Assembly (NCBI GenBank): GCA_017577485.1 | Contig: PKRI01000044.1 | Coordinates: 1 to 14,867, forward strand | DNA from: Bacillota bacterium | GTDB taxonomy: Bacteria > Bacillota > Sulfobacillia > Thermaerobacterales > RSA17 | Direction: 5' to 3' | Length of the DNA stretch: 14,867 nucleotides | Shown here: positions 6,330 to 13,639 of the stretch, in pieces | How positions within the stretch are numbered: the stretch's first letter is position 1 | How the letters are laid out: every line of letters starts with the position of its first letter | Notes under the pieces: generated by a model | What the model was told of the DNA's origin: nothing | What the model saw: the letters and a program-made list of their open reading frames with translations, nothing else | The model's database searches: none | Program-made: the position numbers and the translations under genes

Positions 6330-6977
6330 TTGGATTACCGCAGCCTGTTCGACGACCTCCGGGTGGAATTGTCCGAGGAGGAGTACCGGTCGCGCAGTTT
6401 CTGGGTGGCGCGCACAGCGGCGGGCCTGTTCCTGTCCCGTCTCTCCGCCGTACTCTACGTGACGCGCTACGACCCCGACGCGGACGACGAGCGGGAAGCC
6501 GCCGCGGAACTCAACGAGCGGGCGGAGCAGGCGCTGGACGCCCTGGATGACCTGTGCGCCGGCCGGGGGCTGTCGCGCCAGCGCGAAGAGTTCCTGACCG
6601 GCATGATCGGCGGGCAGCTGGACGACATCCAGCGGGTCCGCCGCCAGTTGGCCGACGACGCCGCCCGCCGCAGCCTGGATCCCCTGGACGCCTGGCTGGC
6701 CGGCGTCCAGTACTGGGGCTACTGGTCCGTGGTCCTGTCCTGCAACCGCCGGGTGGAAGCGGCGCTGGGCCTGGGCGACCTGGCGGACACCGAGGCTCAG
6801 TGGCGGGAACTGCACCACGAGATCGACCGCTACGGCGACCTGGGCCGGCGCCTGGTCGTCAACGCGCTCTCCGATCGGGACCGCCGCCTGCTGGCCGCCC
6901 TCTACCGCCGCTGGGACGCGTTCATCACCGAGGAACTGCTGCCGGCCGCTTCATCCTACCTGAGTCGCCAGTCCTGA
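6330..6977 (+). CDS. Protein of unknown function, mostly helical, 215 residues
   Basis: I do not recognise the family. The protein is acidic and Arg/Glu/Asp/Leu-rich, with predicted long amphipathic helices (for example AAAELNERAEQALDALDDL, and EEFLTGMIGGQLDDIQRVRR), and an aromatic patch YWGYWSVVLSC near residues 129-139. A moderately hydrophobic stretch at about 25-44 (VARTAAGLFLSRLSAVLY) is too polar for a confident membrane segment. There is no signal peptide. TTG at 6330 has AAAGGAG 11 nt upstream. Codon use and composition match the neighbours, so it reads as a real gene. It is divergent from SASP 2 and its end overlaps the convergent DUF255 gene by 22 bp. Proximity to a spore gene hints at sporulation, but nothing in the sequence proves it. 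The 258-bp gap before it holds no other gene that I can see. Confidence 0.75.
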   Translation: MDYRSLFDDLRVELSEEEYRSRSFWVARTAAGLFLSRLSAVLYVTRYDPDADDEREAAAELNERAEQALDALDDLCAGRGLSRQREEFLTGMIGGQLDDIQRVRRQLADDAARRSLDPLDAWLAGVQYWGYWSVVLSCNRRVEAALGLGDLADTEAQWRELHHEIDRYGDLGRRLVVNALSDRDRRLLAALYRRWDAFITEELLPAASSYLSRQS

Positions 6978-9247
6978 TCCTCATCCGGTGCCCCCGCCGG
7001 AGCAGGGCTGCGGCCCTGCCCGGCTTGGACCTCCTGAACTGCCAGCCGCCGCGCGATCTCGTCCCAGGCATGGAGCGGCGGCGAGCAGGTGAAGTTCCGG
7101 CACACGTAGGCGGTCGCGCGTGCCCCGCGGGGCTCCCGCCCCGCCCAGATGGGCGCGTCAGCCGCACCGGGGGCGGCACCGGCGACGGCACTGTGCACGG
7201 CATCGGTGACGGCACCGGGCACGGCGGTGACCAGCAGTCCGGGGACGGCCAGGCGGCCGAGGCGGGAATGCCAGCGCCGCAGGCGAGCCACGGCGCCGGC
7301 GTCCCCCGGCGGCGCCGCCAGGGTCACCTCTACCGGCCCCTGGGCCCACTCGCCGGCGGCGAGGATCAGGGCGGCGAAGGCGAAGGGGTTGGCGGCGGCT
7401 TCGTCCCGGTAAAGGGAGAGCACGCGCTCCACGGCGGACGACCACTGCCGGCGCCGGCCTTCGGGCGCGAAGGGCAGCAGGCGGATGAGGGCCGTCACGG
7501 CTGCGGCCAGGGACGACGGGATTGCGGTGTCGTGGACGTCGCGGGGCCGGTGGACCAGCGGCTCGCCGTCACCGGCGGCCCGTGCGGCGGCGGCGGGAGG
7601 TGCGGCGGCCGCGGGCGCGGCAGTTCCGGGTACGGTGCCGGACGGCGTGTAGAAGAAGCACCCCGCGGCCTCGTCCCAGAAACGGGCCAGCATGACCGGC
7701 ACCAGTTCCAGGGCCTCCCGCACCCAATGCGGGTCCAGGCTGGCCTCGTGCAGCTTCAGCAGGCCCAGGATCGTGAAGGCGTAGTCGTCGAGGAAGCCCG
7801 GGAACCGGGCGCGGCCTTCCTGGAAGGTGCGCATCAGGCCGCCGCCGTCATCGCGCATCCGGGTCAGGATGAAGCGGGCGGCCTCGCAGGCGGCGTCCAG
7901 GTAGCGGCGCTCCCCCAGGCACCACGCCCCGTCGGCCAGGGCGGCAATCATCAGGCCGTTCCAGGCGGCGATGATCTTGGTGTCGGTGCCCGGCTGCGGG
8001 CGGCGCCGGCGGGCCTCCAGCAGGCGGCGGCGGGCGGCGTCCAGGCGGGCGCGCACCTCGTCCTCGGCCAGGCCGGTTTCGGCGGCCAGTTCGGCCGGCG
8101 ACCGGGCCACGTGCAGCACCGTGGCGCCGTCTTCGAAGTTGCCCTCCTCGGTCACCCCGTAGTGGGCGGCGGCCAGGCGGGCATCCTCCGGGTCCAGCAC
8201 CGCCCGCAATTCCTCCGGACGCCAGACGTACGAGCCGCCCTCCCGGCCGCCGGCGTCGGCGTCCTGGCTGGCGTAGAACCCGCCCTCGGGGTCCCGCATC
8301 TCCGCCAGCACGTAGTCCAGGGTCTCGGCGGCGGTGCGGGCGAAGGCCTCGTCGCCGGTGAGGCGGTAGGCGTCCAGGTAGAGCGGCGGCAGCAGCGCGT
8401 TGTCGTAGAGCATCTTTTCAAAGTGGGGAATGCGCCAGGCCTCGTCGACGGCGTAGCGGTGGAAGCCGCCGCCCAGGTGGTCGTAGATGCCGCCGGCCGC
8501 CATCCGGCGCAGGGTGAAAAGCACCCGGTCGACCTGGCCACCGCGCCAGAGCAGGGCCAGGGCCGTGGTGCTGGGAAACTTGGGCGCGCGGCCGAAGCCG
8601 CCGTGGCGGTCGTCGAAAAAGCGCGCCAGGCGGTCGGCCGCGTCGTGCAGGAAGGCGGCGTCCAGCGCGGGCCCCGGCGGTGCCCCGGCAGTACCCGCCT
8701 TCCCGCCCCGCGCGGGCCGCTCCACCGCCGCCAGCGCCTCCACCACACGGTCCGCCAGTTCCTCCAGCTCCCGGCGGCGCTCCCGGAAAGCTTCCGCCAC
8801 CGCCCGCAGCACCCGCGGAAAGCCCGGCCGCCCGTACCGGTCCTCGGGCGGGAAGTACGTGCCCACCCAGAACGGCCGCCCGTCGGGCAGCAGGAACACC
8901 GACAGCGGCCAGCCGCCCGGTTCGCCCATCACCTGGGCCACCCGCTGGTAGATCATGTCCACGTCGGGCCGCTCCTCGCGGTCCACCTTGATGCTGACGA
9001 AGTTCTCGTTCAGGTACGCGGCGATGTCGCGGTCCTCGAAAGACTCGTGGGCCATCACGTGGCACCAGTGGCACGCCGAGTACCCGATGGACAGGAAGAT
9101 GGGCCGGTCCAGGGCCCGGGCCGCCGCAAAGGCCTCGGGCGACCACGGGTACCAGTCCACCGGGTTGCGGGCGTGCTGCCGCAGGTACGCCGATGCCTCC
9201 GCGGCCAGGCGGTTGGAGCCGGGGGGCGACCCGCCGGGCGCGGTCAC
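6956..9247 (-). CDS. DUF255 thioredoxin-fold protein, YyaL/SPATA20 family
   Basis: 763 residues. The N-terminal thioredoxin-like domain has NPVDWYPW (28-35), the family hallmark SACHWCHVMAHESFED (57-72) with C59 and C62, and GGWPLSVFLLPDGRPFWVGT (111-130). The rest is an (alpha/alpha)6-barrel-like region with YDHLGGGFHRYAVDE and WRIPHFEKMLYDNALL, as in N-acylglucosamine epimerase/glycosidase-like folds. The C terminus has YVCRNFTCSPPL. B. subtilis YyaL is about 690 residues; the excess includes Ala/Pro/Gly-rich inserts in the last third. Biochemical role of the family is poorly defined. GTG at 9247 overlaps the thiT stop (GTGA), so it belongs to the TPP-riboswitch operon; an in-frame extension to 9841 lies over thiT in another frame and is not real. 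The end overlaps the plus-strand unknown gene. Confidence 0.92.
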   Translation of the reverse strand: MTAPGGSPPGSNRLAAEASAYLRQHARNPVDWYPWSPEAFAAARALDRPIFLSIGYSACHWCHVMAHESFEDRDIAAYLNENFVSIKVDREERPDVDMIYQRVAQVMGEPGGWPLSVFLLPDGRPFWVGTYFPPEDRYGRPGFPRVLRAVAEAFRERRRELEELADRVVEALAAVERPARGGKAGTAGAPPGPALDAAFLHDAADRLARFFDDRHGGFGRAPKFPSTTALALLWRGGQVDRVLFTLRRMAAGGIYDHLGGGFHRYAVDEAWRIPHFEKMLYDNALLPPLYLDAYRLTGDEAFARTAAETLDYVLAEMRDPEGGFYASQDADAGGREGGSYVWRPEELRAVLDPEDARLAAAHYGVTEEGNFEDGATVLHVARSPAELAAETGLAEDEVRARLDAARRRLLEARRRRPQPGTDTKIIAAWNGLMIAALADGAWCLGERRYLDAACEAARFILTRMRDDGGGLMRTFQEGRARFPGFLDDYAFTILGLLKLHEASLDPHWVREALELVPVMLARFWDEAAGCFFYTPSGTVPGTAAPAAAAPPAAAARAAGDGEPLVHRPRDVHDTAIPSSLAAAVTALIRLLPFAPEGRRRQWSSAVERVLSLYRDEAAANPFAFAALILAAGEWAQGPVEVTLAAPPGDAGAVARLRRWHSRLGRLAVPGLLVTAVPGAVTDAVHSAVAGAAPGAADAPIWAGREPRGARATAYVCRNFTCSPPLHAWDEIARRLAVQEVQAGQGRSPAPAGAPDEDQDWRLR
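7176..7240. repeat. Imperfect 24-bp tandem repeat in the C-terminal third of the DUF255 gene
   Basis: Two adjacent units beginning CGGCGACGGCACTGTGCACG and CGGTGACGGCACCGGGCACG match at most positions over a 24-bp period, flanked by partial copies. On the minus strand they code the Ala/Val/Gly/Asp-rich stretch around AVTDAVHSAVAGAAPGA. This is low-complexity expansion inside a gene, comparable to the linker in paaH. Confidence 0.5.
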
Positions 9248-9780
9248 GCCGATCCCGCCTGGCGGGCGGCGTCCACCTGCAGGCGCGGGACCACGATCAG
9301 CCCGATCAGCACCATCAGCACCAGCTCGGGGAAGATGAACAGGTTGTAGACCAGCGAGTAGGTCAGCGGCGGCACGCCCTCGGGCGCGTACTCGGCGAAG
9401 AACACCACTCCGGACACCACGTGGGCCAGGTAGCGGCCGAGGGCGCCGGCGGTGAGCCCCGCCACGATGCGGGCCGGTTCGCGGCCGCGGAAGAAGCCGG
9501 CCAGCCCCAACAGGCCGAAGGCCACCGGGTAGTCCAGCAGCACCTGCACCGGGTGCACCATGAAGGGCTCCTCGAAGTACTGGACGATGCCGTAGACGAT
9601 GCCCGCGGTGATGCCGGCCCGCGGTCCCCAGCGGAAGCCGATGAGCATGATGGGCAGCATGCTGGCGGCGGTGACGGACCCGCCCTGGGGCATGGAGTAC
9701 ACCTTGACCAGGCTGAGGACCGTCGCCAGGGCGATCATCACCGCCGATTCGACCAGGATTCGCACGCGGAGGCTGCGCAT
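9244..9780 (-). CDS. thiT: Thiamine ECF transporter S component, ThiT family
   Basis: 178 residues, about six hydrophobic segments. Family features seen: SMPQGGSVTAASMLPIMLIG (29-48) followed by FRWGPRAGITAG, then HPVQVLLDYPVAFGLLGLAG (76-95), RYLAHVVSGVVFF (116-128) and YSLVYNLFIFPE (141-152). These include the His and Tyr/Asn positions that line the thiamine pocket in ThiT; the Trp of the FW pair is Phe128 here. It binds thiamine and needs the shared ECF energising module (EcfA, EcfA', EcfT), not encoded here. ATG at 9780 has GGGAGG 7 nt upstream. It is preceded by a TPP riboswitch with terminator, which independently supports the substrate. Its stop overlaps the start of the DUF255 gene by 4 bp. 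Confidence 0.93.
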   Translation of the reverse strand: MRSLRVRILVESAVMIALATVLSLVKVYSMPQGGSVTAASMLPIMLIGFRWGPRAGITAGIVYGIVQYFEEPFMVHPVQVLLDYPVAFGLLGLAGFFRGREPARIVAGLTAGALGRYLAHVVSGVVFFAEYAPEGVPPLTYSLVYNLFIFPELVLMVLIGLIVVPRLQVDAARQAGSA

Positions 9781-9883
9781 GGGGTTCCCTCCCGTCCGCA
9801 CCGCCGGCGGGAGGAAGCCCGGGCGCGGGAGGCCCGGCCACGGGCGGCCCGGCCGCAGCGGGCGCCAGGCACAGCCGGCGGCA

Positions 9884-9916
9884 GACGAAAAGACCACAGC
9901 CGTCGCGCTGTGGTCC
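9884..9916 (-). terminator. Attenuator terminator of the TPP riboswitch
   Basis: On the minus strand GACCACAGC (9915-9907), loop GCGACG and GCTGTGGTC (9900-9892) form a perfect 9-bp stem followed by TTTT at 9891-9888. This is a textbook intrinsic terminator between the aptamer and thiT, about 110 bp before the start codon. Its 3' arm and loop can instead pair with the aptamer's P1 3' strand: GCGGCCGTC (9932-9924) with GACGGCTGT (9904-9896), nine pairs with two G-U. Confidence 0.9.
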
Positions 9917-9927
9917 ATGGGCGGACG

Positions 9928-10016
9928 GCCGCTTTCCCTACGCCGGTATGACCCGGATCAGGTTCCAAGGGTCGGCGCATGGCGCCTCTCAGCCCTTTCG
10001 GGCACCCCCAGCGGCG
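9928..10016 (-). ncRNA. TPP riboswitch (THI element)
   Basis: The minus strand carries the conserved THI-box elements in order: GGGGGTGCCC, the pyrimidine-sensing GGCTGAGAGG (CTGAGA at 9992-9987), a short P3 hairpin GGCGCCATGCGCC, then GACCC and GAACCTGATC (9965-9956), CGGGTCATACCGGCGTAGGG, and closing P1. P1 pairs GCCGCT (10015-10010) with AGCGGC (9934-9929). It senses thiamine pyrophosphate. The downstream terminator and the competing antiterminator make it a transcriptional OFF switch for thiT and the coupled DUF255 gene. Confidence 0.97.
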
Positions 10017-10030
10017 GTGCGATCACTTGG

Positions 10031-10036
10031 TACAAT
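10031..10036 (+). promoter_or_regulatory. Candidate -10 element for NAD kinase
   Basis: TACAAT lies 47 bp before the nadK start in an otherwise GC-rich gap and is one base from TATAAT. The -35 region (about 17 bp upstream, CAGCGG) is poor. It lies next to a candidate -10 of the opposite strand, suggesting back-to-back promoters. Confidence 0.35.
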
Positions 10037-10037
10037 G

Positions 10038-10043
10038 AGCATA
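10038..10043 (-). promoter_or_regulatory. Candidate extended -10 element for the TPP riboswitch transcript
   Basis: On the minus strand TGGTATGCT is an extended -10 (TGn before TATGCT), about 22 bp upstream of the first riboswitch stem. This leaves room for a short leader before the aptamer. No good -35 hexamer is visible, which is tolerable for extended -10 promoters. Confidence 0.4.
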
Positions 10044-10083
10044 CCACACTTCGGGGCCGCATACCCCCAGGGAGGCTGCCGCG

Positions 10084-10875
10084 GTGTCCGGGACGCTGGG
10101 CCGCATCCACCTGTTCGCCCACGCGGGCGACCGGGCGCAGCAGGTCAAGGACCGCCTGGCCCGCATGCTGGAGATGGCGGGGATGCAACTGGTGGACGAG
10201 CCGGCGGGACCCGACGACCTGGTCATCAGCCTCGGCGGCGACGGGACCTTCCTGGACGCCCTGCGCCGCTACCGGGCCGTGGACCCGGTCTTCTGCGGCA
10301 TCAACGCCGGGCGCCTCGGCTTTCTCCAGGAGGCCGACAGCGACAACCTGGTGGCCGCCGTAGACCGCATCGTCCAGGGCCGGTACACCATTAGCCGCCT
10401 GCCGCTGCTTCACGTGGAGCCCTTCGACACCGAGGCCTTCAACGATGTGGTGGTGGAGCGGTCCGACACCCGCACGTTGCGCCTGGTGCTGCACGTGGAC
10501 GGCCAGGAGTTGGGCCCCGTGGTGGCCGACGGCATCCTGGTGGCGACGCCGTCCGGCTCCACCGCCTACGCCGTGGCCGCGGGCGGGGCTGTGGTCCATC
10601 CCGACAGCGACGTCATGCAGGTCGTTACCATCAACGCGCACCCGTCGCGACTGACGCTGACGCCCGCGTTCCCGCTGGTCCTGCCGGGCGACAGCGTCGT
10701 GGAGATCGGCATCGAGGGCAATCCCCGCCGCCTGCCCCGCCTGGTGGTGGACGGCGTGGAGACGCCGCTGGAAACGGGGATCACCGTGCGCGTCCGCAAG
10801 TCGCCGCGGTCGGTGCGGGTGCTGCGCCTGGGGCTGGGCGGATACTGGGAGCGGCTGCGCGCCAAGTTTTCGTAG
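10084..10875 (+). CDS. nadK: NAD kinase
   Basis: 263 residues; phosphorylates NAD to NADP with ATP or polyphosphate in the cytosol. Signature GGDGTFLDAL is at 51-60, followed by GINAGRLGFL (72-81) and the nucleotide-binding ATPSGSTAYA (154-163) with GGAVVHPDSD (168-177). The usual NE pair at the substrate site is N120-D121 (FNDVVV), a conservative change. The length is typical for short bacterial PpnK-type kinases. GTG at 10084 is supported by AGGGAGG 8 nt upstream. It is a single-gene unit, divergent from the thiT operon and convergent with the AroM-family gene (51 bp between stops). No hairpin terminator was found in that 51-bp gap. Confidence 0.95.
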   Translation: MSGTLGRIHLFAHAGDRAQQVKDRLARMLEMAGMQLVDEPAGPDDLVISLGGDGTFLDALRRYRAVDPVFCGINAGRLGFLQEADSDNLVAAVDRIVQGRYTISRLPLLHVEPFDTEAFNDVVVERSDTRTLRLVLHVDGQELGPVVADGILVATPSGSTAYAVAAGGAVVHPDSDVMQVVTINAHPSRLTLTPAFPLVLPGDSVVEIGIEGNPRRLPRLVVDGVETPLETGITVRVRKSPRSVRVLRLGLGGYWERLRAKFS

Positions 10876-10926
10876 CCGCGCCGGGCGCCATCACCCGCCG
10901 CGCCCCGCTGCATCCCATGAAATCAT

Positions 10927-11607
10927 TCAATAGAAGGCCCGGCTGAGCAGTTCGGCCACGATGCGCGCCACCAAGCGGCGGGCCGACAGCACCGGCAGCC
11001 GCGTGGCCATGGACACGTCGCGGCAGTGCTCCGCCGTGTAGTCGAAGGAATCCAGGACCACCAGCGACACGCCGGCCTCGTGCATCCGCCCGGCCAGTTG
11101 GGTGAGGTCGCCGTCGTCGTAGGGATGGTACACGGCCAGGACCAGGCGGTCGCCCAGCGGTTCCCAGCGCCGCATGGCCGCCTGCTCCTGCCGGTGCAGG
11201 GGGATCACCACGCCGACGCGTCCCCTCGGGATCAGGCCGTCCACGGTGCGCGGCACGACCCGGCAGGGGTATACCACCGGGCGCCGCGACGCCACCGGTT
11301 CGAACCCCAGCGTGGAGCACACCACGGTCAGGTCGGCGCCCCGGGCCTCCACGTAGGCGATGCGATCGGCCAGGCGGCCGGCAGCAGCCCGGGCGTCGAT
11401 GGCCACCGGCGTGCCGTCGGCCAGCAGCGCCAGGGCGGCTCGGGTCGGGTCGTCGGGGGCCAGCTGCTGAATCTCTTCCTCGTTGAGATCGTCCAGAAGG
11501 CCGGTCTGCAGCACGTCGACGTCGACGCCCAGCAGCGGTGTGAACTCATCGACCAGGTCAGGGCGGGGCGCCTGCCCGACCACGATGAGGGCCAGGGTGT
11601 TGCCCAT
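10927..11607 (-). CDS. AroM-family protein
   Basis: 226 residues. It matches the AroM layout: LALIVVGQAPRPDLVDEFTP (5-24), LLDDLNEEEIQQLAP (37-51), GADLTVVCSTLGF (90-102), GRVGVVIPLHRQ (129-140), and a C-terminal LPVLSARRLVARIVAELLSR (204-223). The fold is related to the Asp/Glu racemase group, though no enzymatic reaction is established for AroM. In E. coli AroM, as I recall, the late loop reads LDCLGF; here it is LDSFDY, and a Cys (C97) appears in the earlier loop instead. ATG at 11607 has GGAGG immediately upstream in an inverted repeat; an in-frame extension to 11727 covers the leader. It follows the ABC importer genes by 361 bp, so co-regulation is possible but not assured. Function unknown. 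Confidence 0.85.
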   Translation of the reverse strand: MGNTLALIVVGQAPRPDLVDEFTPLLGVDVDVLQTGLLDDLNEEEIQQLAPDDPTRAALALLADGTPVAIDARAAAGRLADRIAYVEARGADLTVVCSTLGFEPVASRRPVVYPCRVVPRTVDGLIPRGRVGVVIPLHRQEQAAMRRWEPLGDRLVLAVYHPYDDGDLTQLAGRMHEAGVSLVVLDSFDYTAEHCRDVSMATRLPVLSARRLVARIVAELLSRAFY

Positions 11608-11968
11608 GGAGGCCTCCCTCCGCGGTGTGCTCCGCCTGGTGGGGCACACCGGCATATGCCGCTGTTTCCAGGTTCCTCCTTCCCCGGCAGATCCCTGCCG
11701 GGGTTCGACAGGCGACGGCGGATCCACGCCGGGCCCAGCCGCGGAGGATGCACACCGGCCGCTCGGTCGACATAACTTGTTGACGACGCGGGCGCTCCCG
11801 GCGATGTCGATCCCCCCGGATCGGCCCTTCCCCCTCTCCTGCCGCGCCGGTTGCCGCCCGCGTCGCTGCTTGCCGTGGGGCCGCGCTGCAAGGGCTCGGC
11901 GCCGGGCTGCGCGCCCCGGGGGGCCACAGGCGGGTCACCCACCGCCGGCGCCGGCGCCTGGTGTCCCG
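11608..11968 (-). other. 361-bp gap with stacked inverted repeats before the AroM-family gene
   Basis: No gene is supported here. Reading towards AroM on the minus strand: CCCCGGCA/TGCCGGGG hairpin with 6-nt loop (11682-11703), the perfect palindrome CGGCATATGCCG (11650-11661), a GGTGTGC/GCACACC stem with 13-nt loop (11624-11650), and GGAGG-gagg-CCTCC (11608-11621) that hides the Shine-Dalgarno sequence. A 6-bp stem CGATCC/GGATCG lies further upstream near 11808-11823. The arrangement looks like a structured 5' leader or operators. None matches a riboswitch class I recognise. The part nearer the ATPase gene (11830-11968) is GC-rich with nothing evident. Confidence 0.5.
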
Positions 11969-12769
11969 TCAGCCGGTGCGGTCCCCCGCCTGCTGCCGCG
12001 CCCGCAGGACCTCCTGCCTCAGCAGCAGCCAGATCCGCTCAAACAGGGCGATGAAAACCGGGTCGCGCCGCAGGGACCCGATGTCGCGGGGCCGGGGCAG
12101 GTTGACGTCGATGACCTCTTTGACGGTGCCGGGTCCCGCCGTCATGATCAGCACCTGGTCGCTCAGGTACAGGGCCTCGTCGATGCTGTGGGTGATGTAG
12201 ACCACGGTCTTGCCGGTCCCTTCCCAGATCTTCAGCAGCTGCTCCTGCAGCAGCATCTTGTTCTGCTCGTCCAGGGCGGCGAAGGGCTCATCCATGAGCA
12301 GGACCTCGGGGTCCACGGCAAAGGCCCGGGCCACGCTGACCCGCTGCTTCATCCCGCCCGACAGCTGGTACGGGTAGGCGTCGGCGAAGTCCGCCAGGCC
12401 GATGACCTCCAGGTAGTAGTCGACGACGCGGCGGATGTGGTCGGGTGCCGCCCGCCGCAGGCGCAGCCCGTAGCCGATGTTCTCGCGGACGGTCATCCAG
12501 GGCAGCACCGACTGTTCCTGAAAGACCATGGCCGTGGCCGGTTTCGCCGGGTCGTCGTGGCGGATGTGGACCCGGCCCGCCGAACACCGCTCCAGCCCGG
12601 CCAGGATCCTCAACAGTGTGGTCTTGCCGCAGCCGCTGGGGCCCACCACCGCCAGGAAGCGGCCTTCCGCCAGGCTGAAGTTCACGTCCTTCAGGGCGAC
12701 GATGCGGCCGCGGCGGGTGCGGAACACCTTATGGACGCCGTCGGCGCGGATCTTCTCCGGGACGGTCAT
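11969..12769 (-). CDS. ABC transporter ATPase, nitrate/sulfonate/taurine/NMT1 type
   Basis: 266 residues. Walker A GPSGCGKTT is at 43-51, Q-loop Q84 (VFQEQSVLPWMTVRENI), signature LSGGMKQR at 136-143, Walker B VLLMDEP at 156-162, D-loop FAALDEQ, and switch His194 (ITHSIDEAL). The SVLPWMTVREN block and the overall length are typical of the SsuB/TauB/NrtD branch. It would power the adjacent permease in the cytosol. ATG at 12769 has GGAGG 6 nt upstream; the permease gene ends 27 bp before it. Substrate not deducible. All catalytic motifs are intact. Confidence 0.95.
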   Translation of the reverse strand: MTVPEKIRADGVHKVFRTRRGRIVALKDVNFSLAEGRFLAVVGPSGCGKTTLLRILAGLERCSAGRVHIRHDDPAKPATAMVFQEQSVLPWMTVRENIGYGLRLRRAAPDHIRRVVDYYLEVIGLADFADAYPYQLSGGMKQRVSVARAFAVDPEVLLMDEPFAALDEQNKMLLQEQLLKIWEGTGKTVVYITHSIDEALYLSDQVLIMTAGPGTVKEVIDVNLPRPRDIGSLRRDPVFIALFERIWLLLRQEVLRARQQAGDRTG

Positions 12770-12796
12770 CGCCAGCCTCCAGTCGATTCCGGGATG

Positions 12797-13588
12797 TCAG
12801 GAGCGTTTCCAGGGAATGATCCATCGTTCCAGAAGGTTGATGAACAGCGTCGACACGTACCCGAAAAAGGCCATCAGCAGCAGGCCCACGTACATCTGCT
12901 CCAGGTCGAAGATCTGGTACGAGGTCCAGATCATGTACCCGATGCCGCTGCGGGCGCCGATCATCTCGGCGGCCACGATCAGCAGCAGGGCGACCCCCAT
13001 GCCCAGTTTCAGACCGGTGAAGATTACAGGCAGCGCCCCCGGCAGGGCCACGGTCAGGTAGAAGTCGCGGCGGCCGGCGCCGAAGTTGCGGGCTACGTCC
13101 AGGTAGACGGGGTCGATGTTGACCACGCCCGCCAGGGTGTTGACGGTGATCAGCAGGACGCAGCCCAGGGCGATGGTCATGATCTTGAAGGTCTCACCGG
13201 TGCCGAAGATCAGCAGGAGCAGGGGCAGCAGCGCCAGTTTGGGGATGGGGTAGAGCGCCGCGATGATGGGCTCCACCGCCGCCCGCACCGGGCGGAACAG
13301 CCCCATGGTGAGCCCGAGGATCACGCCCGGTACCGCGGCCACGGTGAAGCCCACCAGTACCCGCATCAGGCTGATGACCACGTGGCGAACCAGTTCGCCG
13401 CTCACCAGCAGGTCCCAGAAGGTGGTCAGGATCCAGGACGGCCGCGAGAAGAACCGGGTGTCGATGAGTTCGGCGCGGCTCAGCACTTCCCACAGGGCCA
13501 GCAGGAGCAGGGGCGAGGCCACGGACAGCACCCTGTCCCACCGCCGCCGGTGCAGTTCCTGGGCCTCGTCCTGCAGGGTCGAATCCAT
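12797..13588 (-). CDS. ABC transporter permease, SsuC/TauC-like
   Basis: 263 residues with a short cytosolic N terminus and about six membrane segments (roughly 22-40, 70-93, 108-126, 133-153, 194-212 and 236-255). The EAA loop that contacts the ATPase is ARNFGAGRRDFYLTVALPGA (165-184), followed by LPVIFTGLKLGMG. SRPSWILTTFWDLL early in the protein is typical of the nitrate/sulfonate/taurine subfamily. ATG at 13588 has GGGAGGGGG 8 nt upstream. The binding protein gene ends 51 bp before it. It forms the transmembrane channel for the same unknown substrate. Confidence 0.94.
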   Translation of the reverse strand: MDSTLQDEAQELHRRRWDRVLSVASPLLLLALWEVLSRAELIDTRFFSRPSWILTTFWDLLVSGELVRHVVISLMRVLVGFTVAAVPGVILGLTMGLFRPVRAAVEPIIAALYPIPKLALLPLLLLIFGTGETFKIMTIALGCVLLITVNTLAGVVNIDPVYLDVARNFGAGRRDFYLTVALPGALPVIFTGLKLGMGVALLLIVAAEMIGARSGIGYMIWTSYQIFDLEQMYVGLLLMAFFGYVSTLFINLLERWIIPWKRS

Positions 13589-13639
13589 GGCCCTCGCCCC
13601 CTCCCACGCTGAATCAGGATGCTGCGGCAGCCGGCCGGG

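Noticed and set aside
6554..9349. A 931-codon plus-strand open frame, and a similar 709-codon frame at 11483-13612
   Set aside because: Both lie antisense to strongly supported genes (DUF255, and the ABC importer), have Pro/Arg/Gly-rich non-family sequence, and arise from few stop codons in GC-rich DNA.
9248..9841. N-terminal extension of the DUF255 protein to 961 residues
   Set aside because: It covers thiT in another frame, is Arg/Pro/Gly-rich, and homologues begin near the NPVDWYPW block; the GTG at 9247 overlaps the thiT stop.
10876..10926. Terminator between nadK and the AroM gene
   Set aside because: The GC-rich stretch contains direct repeats of CCGCGCC rather than complementary arms, and no T run.
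11608..11968. T-box or known riboswitch in the AroM leader
   Set aside because: No T-box consensus, no specifier loop and no terminator with a T tract; only inverted repeats are visible.
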